Below, in pieces: positions 13,492 to 26,929 of a stretch of DNA of 64,000 nucleotides. Source of the stretch: Pyxicephalus adspersus (lineage: Eukaryota; Chordata; Amphibia; Anura; Pyxicephalidae); the NCBI RefSeq assembly GCF_032062135.1, contig NC_092861.1:141161657-141225656 (forward strand). Reading direction: 5' to 3'. A program made the position numbers and the translations under genes. Each line of letters begins with the position of its first letter. Within the stretch, counting starts at the first letter, position 1. A model generated the notes under the pieces. That model made no database searches, was not told the origin of the DNA, and was given only the letters and a program-made list of their open reading frames with translations.

Positions 13492-13742
13492 CAGTGTTTT
13501 TCAAGCTTCCTCCAGAGGCTGCTAGGGGTTCCTTGAGCAATAAGCAGTTTGTGCTTCACAGGTCAGGCTATCTGTGTGGGTGACATACCTTCCTCTAAAA
13601 GCAATAAAAGATGAATTCTTCCGTAAGACCACCACACTAATATACTGTGAGCTGTGGATATAGTAATTATAAAAAGGGTTCCCTGAAGACCTGAAAGTTA
13701 TTTCAAGGATTCTCTTATGTTACAAAAAGGTTACAAAGGCTG
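13492..13742. mobile_element. hAT-type MITE with 7/8 TSD
   Basis: The ends CAGTGTTTTTCAAGCTT and AAGGTTACAAAGGCTG are imperfect inverted repeats. The flanks CATTATAG (13484-13491) and CATTAGAG (13743-13750) match in 7 of 8 bases. Internally it has GGGGTTCCTTGAG and AGGGTTCCCTGAAG. Confidence 0.72.
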
Positions 13743-15108
13743 CATTAGAGTGAACTTGGCTCTTTATCACTTCAAAATGATCTAGCTTACACTTAAAACA
13801 CTTGAATGATACTCCAATTTATGGTAAATGACAAATGCACTGCTTAAATACCCCCGCCCATATTTTCTTGCAAGTCTTTCTAAATAAACCCAGTTGTATT
13901 TATTCTGTATCCAGAGGTTCTGCCTGTCTGATTTGTGTTGACCTTCCCCGATGTATGGATATCTAAATAAAAACATTAATAGGCTACAATTCCCATGCTG
14001 TACACATTATAATCCTGCTTCGAATACATTTTAATTTATTTCTTTCAGCAGAAAAGTATTGTGCTTCCATCTCTATACTACAAAAACCTCATTACACAAT
14101 AGAAGTTACAGAGCAACCTTTTAAAAACTGCTCAATCTCCAAACTGCCTTTGTCCCTTTAATACCAATAAATAAGCTGTCTGTGTCACAAGACAAACTTG
14201 AAAATAACAATTATGACGCATAATTTCATTGTTTTCCCTGTGAAAGTGTAACATACCATGAACATGCTTTTCTGATAACTGGGAATGTATTTGAAATGGT
14301 TACAATTTCTCCTTTGCTATAATTAGTATTTAGTCCCTAATCTATACACACAATGGCATTCACGCAATAGGCATTAGAAACTGCAGCATATATTTTGAGC
14401 CCACCTCATTTTGTGTTTACAATGATCATCCTGACCACCCTTCACCATCTGTGTTTTTTGTTTTCTATTGTTTTTTCACTGTCTTGTGAGTCATTTAGTC
14501 TCATGCGTGGTCACTGCTTATGGTGGTCCGCCTGAAAATGCAGTCTGTCCAGGGACATCTATGCACTGATACAGCGTGTGTGAGAGGCAGTGTTGCCTGC
14601 TGTCTTGTTGTTTATTTCACACTGATGTCTGCTAAACTTCCACTTTGTGGAGTCATAAAGCAGTTCAATGAGCCGTGGTTTTAAAGGGTTGTACCTCCTG
14701 TGCTAACAACGTGCCTGCACAGCACAGATACAATATAAACAAGCCAAGGGTTGTGATTTATCGTGCTGTCAGCAGCAACAGAGGATGACCATTTGGGGAA
14801 ACCTTTTTGAAAGATGAGCTCAACATAGGAGTCAAGCTCGAAAAGCTTCCCTGCACTGACATGATCCTATCTCCCATTGGTCACTAATCACAGAGACTGT
14901 CAGAGACATTGGACATCTCCTCCTGGTTCCTGATGATAAATCTGTTGCACATCCTTTACTGATTTCACAGGGGATAAACCTTGTTGTTCCCGTACAAGTT
15001 TCTTTTATTATTCATAAGTTTCCCCCCATGTACAAAGTCAGATCAGTCCTGTATTGTTCAGTCATTAGAAAGTCATCAAGAGACATCTCGCAGACTCATC
15101 TTGTTATT

Positions 15109-15897
15109 GACGAGACATGTACTGTAACCCCCACCCCTATTGCAAATCTCTTTATGGCAGTGTTGTTCCATTATTGGTAGAAAGTGCTCTTTTAATTGAA
15201 AGTCAAATCTAGTTAAGTGAGAAAGATGTTCCTGGCTGGGTCAATTTCATTTAAAACAATAGACAGATAATGAAGAATGGCTTGTACGGGGAAGCATTCA
15301 CCGAGCACAGGAAAATAAAGGAGGCTTACGTCATAATAACTGGCTACCAATAAATATTTTAAGATTCCTTCAGGAACTGTTTCGGATTGTTAACTCTGAA
15401 AAGTATTGTTGGATGGCCATTATCTATGAACTTTCTGCCAATGATAAATCAAAGTGGGGATCAGGAATGATTTCGGGAAAACTGACTTTCGGTAAAACTT
15501 TGTTGGGAAGCTCAGAAAAAAAATGCTTGAAAAAAACCAATTTTTTCATCAAATATTCTCTCCACCACTTTGCTTCTATACACTCATTCTGTTCACTTAT
15601 CAACCTAATTGCTATTAGATTTTATTGTTGAATTTAATTGGGCTGTAAAAAAGAACATGGTGCTATTCGTCAAAGCCAGTCCAGACAAAGGTCCTCACAA
15701 CACTCTGCAGCTTCTGCTTTATCTTTCTTTGTTTGGTAGAAATTCCTTGTTAAAGTTCAGGTAAAGTCATCTTCCCTGCCATCTCCTCCTCTTGAATGAG
15801 CTTGAAGTTAAAGAGAAGTCTGCAGGACACGCTATGCAGACTTCTGATGAAGGAGAAAGGGGCATTAAAGAGACCCCACACCCAGTGCACAGCTAAC
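15109..15897. repeat. 789-bp recent duplication, copy B
   Basis: Direct-orientation partner of 9702-10490, 5,407 bp away. A 72-codon frame (MAIIYELSANDKSKWG...) is kept in both copies, but that follows from high identity and is not evidence of coding. Confidence 0.93.
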
Positions 15898-16032
15898 TGA
15901 CTCTCATCATCAAACATACCTGTAGGAGCCAATCGCTTCTATCAACATCAGTTGGTCAAGAATATATATATAAGTCAAGAATTGAATTTGGGAGATGATT
16001 ACTTAACTAGTAGCACCACATTCCTAGTTTTT

Positions 16033-16470
16033 TTATAACAAATCTGAAAGAGCATTCGAAATGTGATTTTTTAGGTCCCTATATAATAATATATTGTTTT
16101 TATGATAGGTGTTTTTTTATCACAAGAACAATTGAAATTTATGTACCTATTTGCTTTATTTAAAGGTTATAAAGAAATCAATATACTCCACTACAGTATG
16201 TCCTTCTGATGAAGCTCTTGTGGTGAAACGCGTCAAGGAAAGTAGAATGGAAACTGTTATAATGTAACTGACTAATGACATTTATGTACTCCAATTAAGG
16301 AAATATGGACATGTTTTCATATTTGTATTACCTTTAAAAAATTCTTTTGTACCTAACATATTAAAAATGCATATAGATATTTTATTTTAAACAAAAACAA
16401 TAGTGTTTTCTTTTATATAGGCACCTAAAAATTCCGTTCCAAATGTTCCTTCAGATTTGTTATAGGTTGA
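16033..16470. repeat. inverted repeats flanking a hammerhead-like motif
   Basis: The arm at about 16033-16087 (ATAACAAATCTGAAAGAGCA, then TTTTTAGGTCCCTATATA) is the reverse complement of the arm at about 16413-16470 (TATATAGGCACCTAAAAATT, then CTTCAGATTTGTTATAGG) at roughly 80%. The motif at 16201 lies between them. Confidence 0.75.
16201..16239 (+). ncRNA. hammerhead-ribozyme-like motif, Penelope type (best copy)
   Basis: Stem I strand TCCTT, core CTGATGA (16206-16212), stem II AGCTCTTGTGGT, GAAA (16225-16228), palindromic ACGCGT with TC, then AAGGA, which pairs perfectly with TCCTT. Predicted cleavage is after 16234. Stem II is weak (wobble pairs) and one extra A follows the CTGATGA core. 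Confidence 0.55.
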
Positions 16471-18883
16471 GGTCAACACTTCAAATCTCAGCACGTTTCG
16501 CAGATCATCTAATTCTGATAAAATAAGTATATTGTGTTGATGGGGGGAGAAAGATATATGCAGTTAAATCCCTTAATTTATTTTTCTTAACACTTACTTT
16601 ATCCCCAGACAACGGCTTTACCAGAAGACTTGGAATTCTATATATAAAGTAGTGAATCTGACATTTACTAAACATTCTCTGGTGGAGAATGATCTCAATC
16701 CATGTGTTTTCAATGTCACTGATTGACTATCCACCAGGGAAGGTTTGGTAAATGCCATGTTCATAGCTTTATACACAGATTCCTTGTGATTTTTTTTATA
16801 TGACATTGTTACACAATACAGTTTTTAGATTGTATTAGTATTGATTTTTTCATTTCAGTCATCAGTCAACTATTGACAATATTATTACAGAACTTCAGAA
16901 ATGTCATTTCCTGGCCTTACATGTATCATAGGTGCTAAGATTACTGCATTTGGCTCTCACTACTTTTTTTATGATTATACAAATCATCTCATTATGTACT
17001 CTGAAGAAGCCACTGCAGTGCTCTGTTTCGATATCTACACAACAGAAGGCACAAATTTGTAATAAAATTGTTATAATGAACCAGAGGATAATATTTTCTA
17101 ATCAGAAAGTGATTTTGTTTTAACAGGAGGATAAACTTAGCCTGAGACATCTTACTTATTGTATTGATTCCGTAGCACAGATATTGTATGATCATGCAGA
17201 ACACATAGATACATCCACATAGATTGATTGTTTATGAAAACAATTACAAGTAAAAGCAGAGTCAGATATTCTATTAGCCGACATGCAGTAATAAGCCCTG
17301 ATTTATGTGATGGGAAGAAGCAGTGGAAGACGATTTATCATGTAGGATGGGATCGGCATATATACATACCCATACTATCATTGCCACACATTATGAGTTA
17401 TGGTGTGCTTTGGTGTGTTAAGGCACAAGTGAGCTCCGATAGTAGGTTTGGGTGCCATGAAAGGTAGTGCAACCCATTAACACATGGACAATGTATTCCT
17501 GCATATTGTAGTGCCCTACATTTTACCATAGCATTGGTGGTGTGAATAGTACCATTGGTTTTACTTCTTCTTTGTGGAAAATACCCTTCTAATTTTATGA
17601 ATACAAGAAACAAAGACGTAAATGTGTCTCAAAGGTCCCTTGGAAGTGCCACTTCTATGGGCAGGTGACCACTATCCCTTGGACTGGTGGTCCCCTATAG
17701 TCTCCTTGTGCTAGCAGCACTATCGCTGTATCTTCTTCTGGATCCAGAGAAAGCCACCACTGGACAGACGATAAGGAATGGTGTGGGGAACTTTAAAAGA
17801 ATCCCCTGTTAACAGGATAAGAGAGGAGACTTGGGACTTGAGCATTGCTTTAGTTAAGTCAAAAGAGCAAATGCCAGCAATTTGTTACAAAGATCAGCTT
17901 CAATATTGGAACCAGACAACCCTTCAAGTGTTCTCCATTGATATGCTGCATCTATTCTGATATAATGGAGGTGACAAATGTGTTGCCGGAATAATTCATA
18001 TGTTGAGTAGCCTAACATCATGCTCTTTGCTAATCATTTAACATTATCCAATTCCAAAATGGATAAAACATAGATTCGGCAAGAAGGCAACATTCTAATT
18101 CGACAATTCAGTTCAATTAATATTAAGCCCTTGATTGAAAATGGTTAATTATTGCATAGATTTCATGGTAAATACCCAGAAGGAATGTGTTCAGAAAAAG
18201 TTCATCTAAGCAAACTTAATGAGAGCAATTTATATTTTTTAATGATACTCATCATGCTTTTTTCCCCAGCCCTAAATCTACATTAAATTATAATAATTCA
18301 CATCTAATAGTAATTATGCAAACATGAGGTTTTAAAAGTATCTAAATGGCTGAACATGTGATATTCAATCATCTAGAATATAAAGTAGGAGAATTGTACG
18401 GAATAAACCAATTCTTCAAAGTTTAGGAGTTTAAACATTCGTGATTAGGGAACCTGTGCACCATAAAAATGGAAATGGCCATTTGTTTTTCAAGGATTCA
18501 TTGAATTTGCATTACTAGTTGAGTTGACCCAAGCAGGTAATGATTAATGCACACAATGTCACATGGGATTTGTGATAATATGTAAAAGTTTGGTTTTTAG
18601 ATATACTTTGACAACCAAATATAGGTAAATTTCCTTCCCTCCTCAATAAACACCTCAATAAACCTCAGCTGTATTTAAGAAGATTTTAGAGTGGACCTTT
18701 TACAGGTCTGCATACATATATCTATTACATGTCACTAAATACAGAAGCAGAAAAATCAACAAAAAGCAGTCCTTGTACACTAGTTCGGGGGCTTTGCTTG
18801 GATTAAGATTGTGTCACCGTCTCTAAAGGCACTGGGCAATATATCCTTAGTTTCTCTCTTTCAGTGGTCAGACTACACACAAT

Positions 18884-19112
18884 GGGCCTGATTTATTAAA
18901 GCTTTCCAAGATTGGTGAAGGAAGACTAACATGGGTGAACCTGTGTGATCTAGCAAACCTGGAATGGATATGGTACAGGATTGAAAACATTTGCCAACTA
19001 ATAACAAATGCATTTTATTAAAATATTATGAAACCAGGTTTGCTGGATCACCTGGGTTTTTCCATGACAGTCTATCTTCACTAGTTTTGGAGAGCTTTTT
19101 TAAATCAGGCCC
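18884..19112. mobile_element. palindromic MITE, copy 2
   Basis: Ends GGGCCTGATTTATTAAAG and AAATCAGGCCC. The arms contain GCAAACCTGGAATGGATA and CCAGGTTTGCTGGATCACC. This is the most diverged full copy. Confidence 0.8.
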
Positions 19113-22100
19113 AGTACATGCAAATCACAAGGAGAAAGGCTGCAGCAGGAGCCGGATATCTGCAAACACAGCCAACAAACATTGGTGCCATGTTTAATAT
19201 GACTGTGGCACATCAAAAGCAGCAAAATTTCAGGAAGTAGAATCTGACCCTGGATGAAGTCTGAAATAGGATGGTTATCTCATTCATTGTATTTCCTTGT
19301 GACATTGTTTGAGGATGAATTGTAAAATATTAGAATAAAAACAGAATTTTATGCTAAAGGTTTCAAATTAAAATGGCTTTGCATTCCACATGAAATTTTT
19401 ATGCTTGCGCAGTAAACACAAATATTATCAAGATCATCATATGTTATTATCATGACCTGGGAATTTATTTTATGCCTGCCATGATATGATGGTGTAAGCC
19501 ATGAATGGGCTACCTTAATGAAGCACACAGTAATGGGCAGGATACCAAGCAATTGTTAATACTTTCTTATGAAGAGAGGTCCTTTGATATGTAAGGGGGT
19601 AATAGAGAAATCTATAAGTGAAAGAGAAAATTCTATTAACCTTTTCCCAGAACAGACCCCACCAACTAGATGTATTCCATTTTTCTGCATTCACATAAAT
19701 GCAAATTTTCCTAATATTTCCGAATTTTGATTTTCAGAATCAAACCCCGGCTGTCTGACAGGTCCGCAATGCAGCAGCACCAATAAGCTTCGTCTGCTCA
19801 TCTTTAATGGGATTAAGAAGCTAGAAGAAAATACTTGAAATGATATAAAAGAAAAGGATTATCTTCCTGTGAGCTTTGTGTCAGTTTCTGGCCTAACAGA
19901 AAGAACAGCTTATGGCTCTCCGAGGAGTCTATCTGGGATTTTCTTCTGCCGGAGTGGATGAAAGCTTTGCATGACTATCCCCTGGCTGACCCAATGCTTA
20001 TATAACAAAGTTAGGAGCTGCGTGCAATACCCGGCCACCCAAAGCAACCAAAAATAATCCAGCCTTCATAGTAATGAGTTTAAGAAACCTAAATCCTCTT
20101 GGTCCAAATGAATTAATAAAAGAACTGGCTTATAAATGATAGGTGTCAATAGGCACAACTTGAATATCACCAAACACCTTTAGCCAGTGTCCAGCCCATG
20201 ATAAGAAAACCCCTTTCCATTAAGCCCTATCTATCCCCAATAGTGTGTTATAGGTTGTGTAGAACACCACGCCAACCCATCAAATGTTGAGAAAGGGTAT
20301 TTGTTCACACATGACCCAGTCTAAGATGGATTAGGGCAGAAAGGAGGTCCCGATAAAAATAAGTCCCCTTCATCTCTTTGACATCTTACAAGATTTTATT
20401 AGTCGTAGATACAATGCCACATTGGCTTGTATAGATTGGAATAACTCCTCCTCACCATCAGACACCAACTATCAAATAATTCAGTTAATTGTATCATAAG
20501 CTTTTAATGCAGAAGGTTGTAGCTAGGCTAAAAGATAAATCCCCAGCGTGGAAGTTATGTTTTCCAAGCTCAGTCAATCGAGATGCTGAAGATTCTCTCT
20601 AGGAAGAGCAGAAGGAGGAATATGGCAGGGCCATGCAATGGTATGGGGGGAGGTGAGTATCACTGGATTGGTTCCGCTTTAAGGTGCCTAGAGAGATTAG
20701 GAAACCTTCACTTGATGTGGTTTTAGGGTCAGATTGACATGCTGGGAGATATACTACCAACAAAACTAAATGAACAATATTTGTTCAGTCTGGATGGACT
20801 TTCCCAGTCATCCACTATTCTTAACCAATGGGGCTCCCTCTTTACCCACCATGGGGCACATAGGAAGCTCAACATATACATGTTTGCATCACATTGCAAG
20901 TTTTCAGAAAGATCATTTAGTGTGTATTCTGAATTACATTGGATCTGCTGCTGGGGGATGAATGTTGTGATGGATTAAAACTGGAAAGCAAAGCCTGGCT
21001 GGCATCACAAGAATGTCAGCCATGGAAATTTCTAATAAAAATTACATACATCTAAAAATTACAAAATTACCTTATAGATTTTTAGTTTTCATGAAGACAT
21101 TTTAAGAAGCTCTATATTTAAAACAATCTTTACTGAAATAATTACACTGAGTGCTATTGATATCATGCAAAGTAAGATCTGCAAAATGTATCTTTACCCC
21201 AGACATCATTAACTTTAATTCCAAATGTGAAAGAGAAGCATCAATAAAAAATGGGTAATTCAACCTGACATCGCTTATCTTCAAGTGATAAACCAACAAA
21301 CGTGTTACAGCGTATTACAAATGGCTTTAAAAAGGTCAGGAATGACTGAGTATACCTTATAGAGCAGCTTTCCCTGTAGACACTTGTAATCAGATATGAA
21401 AGACATTATTATATTTATAGAAGGAGAGAACTAAAACAAATGGGCATTGCATTATGGAAAATAAAGTGGCCCTAGAATCAGATAAATACTTTAAATCTGT
21501 GTATTGTGTCTGACAATGCATTATTTTGCTATTCTTTACAGAAGGACAACACAGTCTTGCAACTCTGAATTCCTGTTCTGGTGCAACATATCAAAAAGGA
21601 CATAGACAGCACTACAAATTAACGGCACAGGTTAGATTTTTAAGAAGGACGTAAAAAGAAGCCAGTTAGTGTAAATATATGAGTATATACAGCAACCACA
21701 ACGTAGAATAACAAGAACAACATAGTATCTAGTTGTCACCATTTTATGTGATATTCTGGTAGAAATGCAAATATTTTGTAAAATAGATGGATACTGGGTC
21801 TTCTACTGGGTCTGTGCCAGAAAAAAGTCCATAAAGGCCACAAAAAATGCAATTTTGTTCTGTTCTTCCCATTCATCAATGTGATGGTCAACAGAAAGAT
21901 TGAAAAGTGGAAACCACCATAGGCCAGAATGGAGATCAGTAGTACTTGTATCAGACACTTGTGGAAATTTAAAGTAAATACAATATGATGATTAAAGTAC
22001 TGATCACTACTATATGAAATCTAATCACTCTGTTTTAAAAATATGCCATTATAAAATAGTGATCAGAAGAATAACAAAGGGCAAAAAAGAAGTTTTTGAT

Positions 22101-22141
22101 CACTATGTATATGAACTATGTGTATTAATGAGAGACATATA

Positions 22142-22409
22142 CAGGTAGTCCCCGAGTTAAGGACATCCAACATACAGACTACTTCTAGATACAAACGCGG
22201 CTTTCCTGCTCATTTTTGCTTTGTTTGTGATTAGCTCACAGTGAGGATTTTTTACAGTAACTGACACCACGCTGCCTAATAATATGTTAAGCCAAACATC
22301 TGTCCTAATTGCATTTATTAAAATAATGTACATGTTCTGACTTATATACAAATTCAACTTAAGAACAAACCTACGGTCCCTATCCCGTATGTAACCCGGG
22401 GACTACCTG
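22142..22409. mobile_element. Tigger/pogo-type MITE, short copy
   Basis: Termini CAGGTAGTCCCCGAGTTAAG and CCCGGGGACTACCTG, flanked by TA (22140-22141, 22410-22411). It shares TTTTTGCTTTGTTTGTGATT and TAGCTCACAG with the long copy, and joins directly from the left TIR region to these. Confidence 0.85.
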
Positions 22410-24000
22410 TAGAAATAACCTGGGAATGACTTGCAGGAAAGATGTGAGCCTTGTTAGATGTGATGCACCAAGATGATGTTGTGTTTTTTTGTCTAGACAA
22501 TTCTAGTTATAGGCATATCAGGAAAAAAAAGAGATTTCTCTTTTCTTGCTTTATTTTAGAAAAAGTTGTAAATTTTATGTTATTTTGCAGCCGGGCCACT
22601 TTAGATACCATTGATGCCTAATGACATTCTTCAAATTAGTCTCTACATACTGCTGCAGATTTGTTGATTGACAGCTAAAGAACAATACACAGCTAATCAG
22701 GAGAAGCTAAATCGCTCGCTCGTTGTTAAATCAACCTTCATTGCATAGAAATAATATCTGCAGTGAAAGCCCAACTCTCATTATCTTCCAGAAAGAAATG
22801 ATTAATATTGAGAAGTGCAGAGGAACCAAGGACCAGTATTAATTCCAGGATTTTACAGGGGCGATGCCAATCCTGTGCCCAAATCACCGACAGATAAATA
22901 CTAATGGCCTCGGAGACCCCTGCATTATATTACCTTATTAATTTTTCATATCAGAAAATGTAACATCTCATTAACCTGCTTGACGGGTTCACTAACCATC
23001 TGACAGATTTAATAAGCAATTAGTTTAGGTAAATTTATTAAAAATACATTTTTGGTTCTTCGACTAAATCCACATTACAAAAGGGGTTATTGTTGAACTT
23101 GTAGCGGTTTAGAATGAGTGAGCATTATACTCATCTTCAGAATGCTGAACTTCTCCCTTTAAGAGCTATATTGTATGTATATCATGTATATGGTCAACAT
23201 CCTTACTGAATAACTGCTAAGAAGAGTAAAGCAATGGAATTACTATCTAAATCTACTAAATACGAGGCAGATGTTGCATATGCAAAAATATGGATTTATT
23301 AGTTATGGGTGAGTGGGTTCACACTTACGTACATTTTCTATGAATTATTTTGTCACATCCCTAGATACATGCAATAATACAGCAGAAAAGGGATTTACCC
23401 TCTTCACCAACAGTGAAATATTCAGGTAGGGATTTTCTCGACAAAAGTATTCAAAAGTTTTTCGTAATAAATCATCAACATCTTTTTTCATTACAATTAA
23501 AAATGTACTTCTTACAGTAACTACACAACCAATAAAATTTATGTGACAAAAATAGATTATATCTTTTATGTAGAACTGACTACCAATGCGTTTGGCAGTT
23601 GATTTTCCTTCTTCTTTAGGGGTTATTGGTTGATGAAGAATCTTTAGACTTAAAGGTATTTTTAAAAAATAGTATTTACAGGATGCAATATCATCATGGA
23701 AGTCTACCAACAGGCATCACAGTGTGATAAACAGTGGTAAACCACAAGCACCGCATGCAGAGCGAGATCACATAAAAGACTGAACAGCTTCCTTCTAGTT
23801 GGGTGAAGATTTGAAAGCTCTTTGTCAAAAACCATACACCGGGTCTCAAGGATGTATAACGAAGCTGCTGGTGGTTAGTGGCTAGTGGAAGGGATTGTGC
23901 CATTCCTACTAAAATAACCATTTAGTGGAAATGAGAAAAATTGGATACGCCACAAGAACCGGTTCCGGAAGCAGAAAATACTGCAGACAGTTTTAGCAAT

Positions 24001-24330
24001 GTCTACAATCTACCAGAACTTTCAAATCATACTCCTCCTCCAGTTGCACCCCCACCCCCCCGAGAAAGTATGGTGCATTCCCAAACTCTATATAATTTAT
24101 GAGTAGGTTAAAAAGTAAGGCCCCCAACAATGACCAATTGGGTATACCATTAACAACCTTAGACCAATCAGCGTATGAATCATTAATTTCTAGTTCCTGA
24201 ATACGGTCTTTAAACCAGTTTTCCATCCATTCACGCATGAAATGTTCTCACCTATAGAACCTAACTTGCACAATAACTGTCTGTGGGGTACTGTGTCAAA
24301 TGCTTTTGGACCAGTCATTAATAAACATCA
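24001..24330 (-). pseudogene. decayed CR1/Jockey-superfamily LINE reverse transcriptase fragment
   Basis: Minus-strand frames read PKAFDTVPHRQLLCKLGSIG, then NEWMENWFKDRIQELEINDSYADW, VVNGIPNWSLLGALLFNLLI and a jump to EEYDLKVLVD. These match, in order, the RT segments DFSKAFDTVPH, W(I/L)xNWLxxRxQx[14 protein letters not shown] and ERDLGVLVD of CR1-like LINEs. PNWS replaces PQGS, a frameshift interrupts the start, and the YADD part is deleted. It is nonfunctional. Confidence 0.75.
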
Positions 24331-26929
24331 AATCAGAATGTCAATAAAAACTGAGTAATTCAATCTGGCAATGGTTATCTTAAGCTGTTAAAGAAATGCA
24401 GTTTTACAGCTGACATAAAAAAGGCCGGGGTGACTGCAACTAAATGCATATAAGCAAGTTTGCTTGTAAACTGGCACCATTATGCCAACCACTTCACAGT
24501 GCCAGAAGAAGATGTAAGGGCCGACGATGGATCCCTCACTACTTTTTCTTCCAACTGATCCCTGGCCAAAAAATTCTGGTGGACAGAGCTCCTTTACCAA
24601 CAACCAACCACCCCAGGTGTGGCCCTCTGCTAGACTTGTTCTGTTGTTAAATTGATTGTGCAAAGAAAGATAAAGAAGAGGCACCTTGTAAAGTTTAGGG
24701 CAGATAGATAGAACTGGGGAACTGGTGAGCTGCAGGAAAGTCACCCTAAATTCCCTATGCATAAAAAAAGCCAGAGAGTGATTCACTTTGCCATTGCTGA
24801 AAACAGACTGCTCCTTTAATCATAGATGATACATTTACAAGTAGCCTATTAAAGTGTCCATGACCTCAAAGTTATTCATAAATATATCTGGACTAATCCA
24901 GCTTCACATGCTTGTCCTTGCTAATTAGAACATTGGACTAATTCAGCCACAGGAAAGGATTACACTGTTATCTCTGCTCATCTGTATAATAGTATAATAT
25001 CTGAAGGACTTGTGAAATGTGATAAACAAACTTTATATGAAGAAGGCCTCAAATAAGGATCAAGGAAGGTAAAATAATTGATGAAAAACAAAGGATCCTG
25101 ACAGTCATAATGATGTACAAATATAAAATAATAGTACAAAAATACTAATTAAGCAAAAATGGAAAAACACAAACCAAAATTAGAAATGTGTACCTTAAAA
25201 AAACTCACCTCCCAAAAACCCATATAAAAAATAGATTTTAGGAAACATTTTATCTTATCATCTCAATGAGAGAAATTATAATAACGCACTTGGACAAGAC
25301 TTGTCGAGAGCACAACTAATATTATCGTAACAGTGCAATCAAGTAATTCTGCAATTTGCTCAACTTTAGTAAAAATGAATATTGTATATTGGCCAAGTGT
25401 TTTTGTTATTGCTAGGCAGAGAGGTATAGGGAGATGCAGATGGCACCATTTTATCAGCGGTACATTGAGTACCTGGTTTTCCAATATACCCGAATGATTG
25501 TTAGACTAAACGGGCTAGCTGGTGGACATTTCCTTATAGTAAACCTGTCACAGACCTGTACATTTCAAATCCAAAATGTTATCACATATATATTACTGAG
25601 GTTATCTTAAATAAAATCTGCAAATTAAAACAATCAAAGTAAATTAGCAGAAATAATTTGCGTGCGGATGTTAACTTTTAATTAAATTGAATTTGGCCTC
25701 TGTAACTCCTTTACTTTCTTATTAGTCCAAAAGCCGCCAGGATAAATGACTAATATGTCGTCTTGACTGATGGGATTGGACATGACCAAGTTTAACTTCC
25801 ATGGGAAAGTTGAACATCTGCACTTGTCTTCAGCTGCAAATATCTATCAATTTACTAATCATTTTTGGCATGCACTTTTCACCTCTTTACATTGGTTGAA
25901 TTATTTCTGTTTCTTCTCCTTATATTGGTTAAATTATTTCTGTTTCTGACAGTTTTTCTCTCTGATTGGAAAGTTTAGAGAATCTGTCTGCTTATCACAA
26001 ACTGTCCTCATACAGTACGTGCACATTTTTGCTGTTGGTCAATGTAAGAACTGCTCACTGCCTTTCCTCTACTTGTCGCTACAATCTCGGCTGTTAACTC
26101 AACTAGGAAAGAAAAAAATATCATCTGTAAGATCTATATTAAAAATTGACATTGCAAATTACATTTTCAGAAACCTAAAATAATTGTGCAGATATAAATG
26201 TTTTAGAGCCAATTAATACAGATCAGATAGAAGACTGAAAATCGTAGTTAAATAAAGGATGAGGAGGGAAAGGGAATTAATATAAAAAATGGGTAATTTC
26301 CACTGGTGTATTATGATATCTTAAGCTGAAACCTAAAGCAGCAGTATATACAATATCTATCTCTCTAAGGTCACCTTGTTTAAAGAATTTAAAGGTTTTT
26401 CAGAATATGTAATTTTCCTGTTCAGTGAGGAAGAGATGTTATAGAACTGGGATGAACAAATAGTTGTTGGCCAATGTCTTTAAAGGACAACTCCTTTTCG
26501 TTAATATTTTTTTTAGAATGCTGGTAGGGCCATGTGAGGTGAGCAATATATTCACAGAGATTCTCCGTTTTTTTCTAAAGCATTTTCCCGCTAAGGAAAT
26601 CATAGTTATTTTCCTACAGCAATCTGTAGCCCTGTTGCTCAACGATTGAGTTTCAACAATATCCATGTCAGCGACAAGATCACAGGGAACAATAATAACC
26701 AAATCATTTACAAGACAAACTGAGAAAGAGCATAGGCCCCGATGTATGTTCTTGTTGGCTTGCCTTTGACGTTCAATCTTCTGCAGTAAACAAGGGCAAA
26801 AGTTGTAAATCTCTTATACCCCCAGGGTGCAAGGCTCCTGACAGGGAACTAGGTTACCATGACCTACCATATCCAAAACCAGGCAGGTTCCAGTCTTTGT
26901 GGTCTAGCCGAAGCTGGTTTGTTGAATAC

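Noticed and set aside
16999..17040. CTGAAGAAGCC followed by TGTTTCGATATC as another hammerhead
   Set aside because: The GAAA box and the GTC cleavage triplet are absent.
23095..23155. reverse-strand CTGAAGA with a 5-bp stem and TAAACCGCTAC
   Set aside because: The GAAA core is changed to TAAA with extra bases. At best it is a dead copy.
23345..23921. two adjacent minus-strand ORFs (121 and 75 codons)
   Set aside because: Considered as a retroelement polyprotein, but no RT, integrase or nuclease motif is visible.
24388..24786. 132-codon minus-strand ORF
   Set aside because: The residues match no family I know and no splice signals define it. Chance length is plausible.
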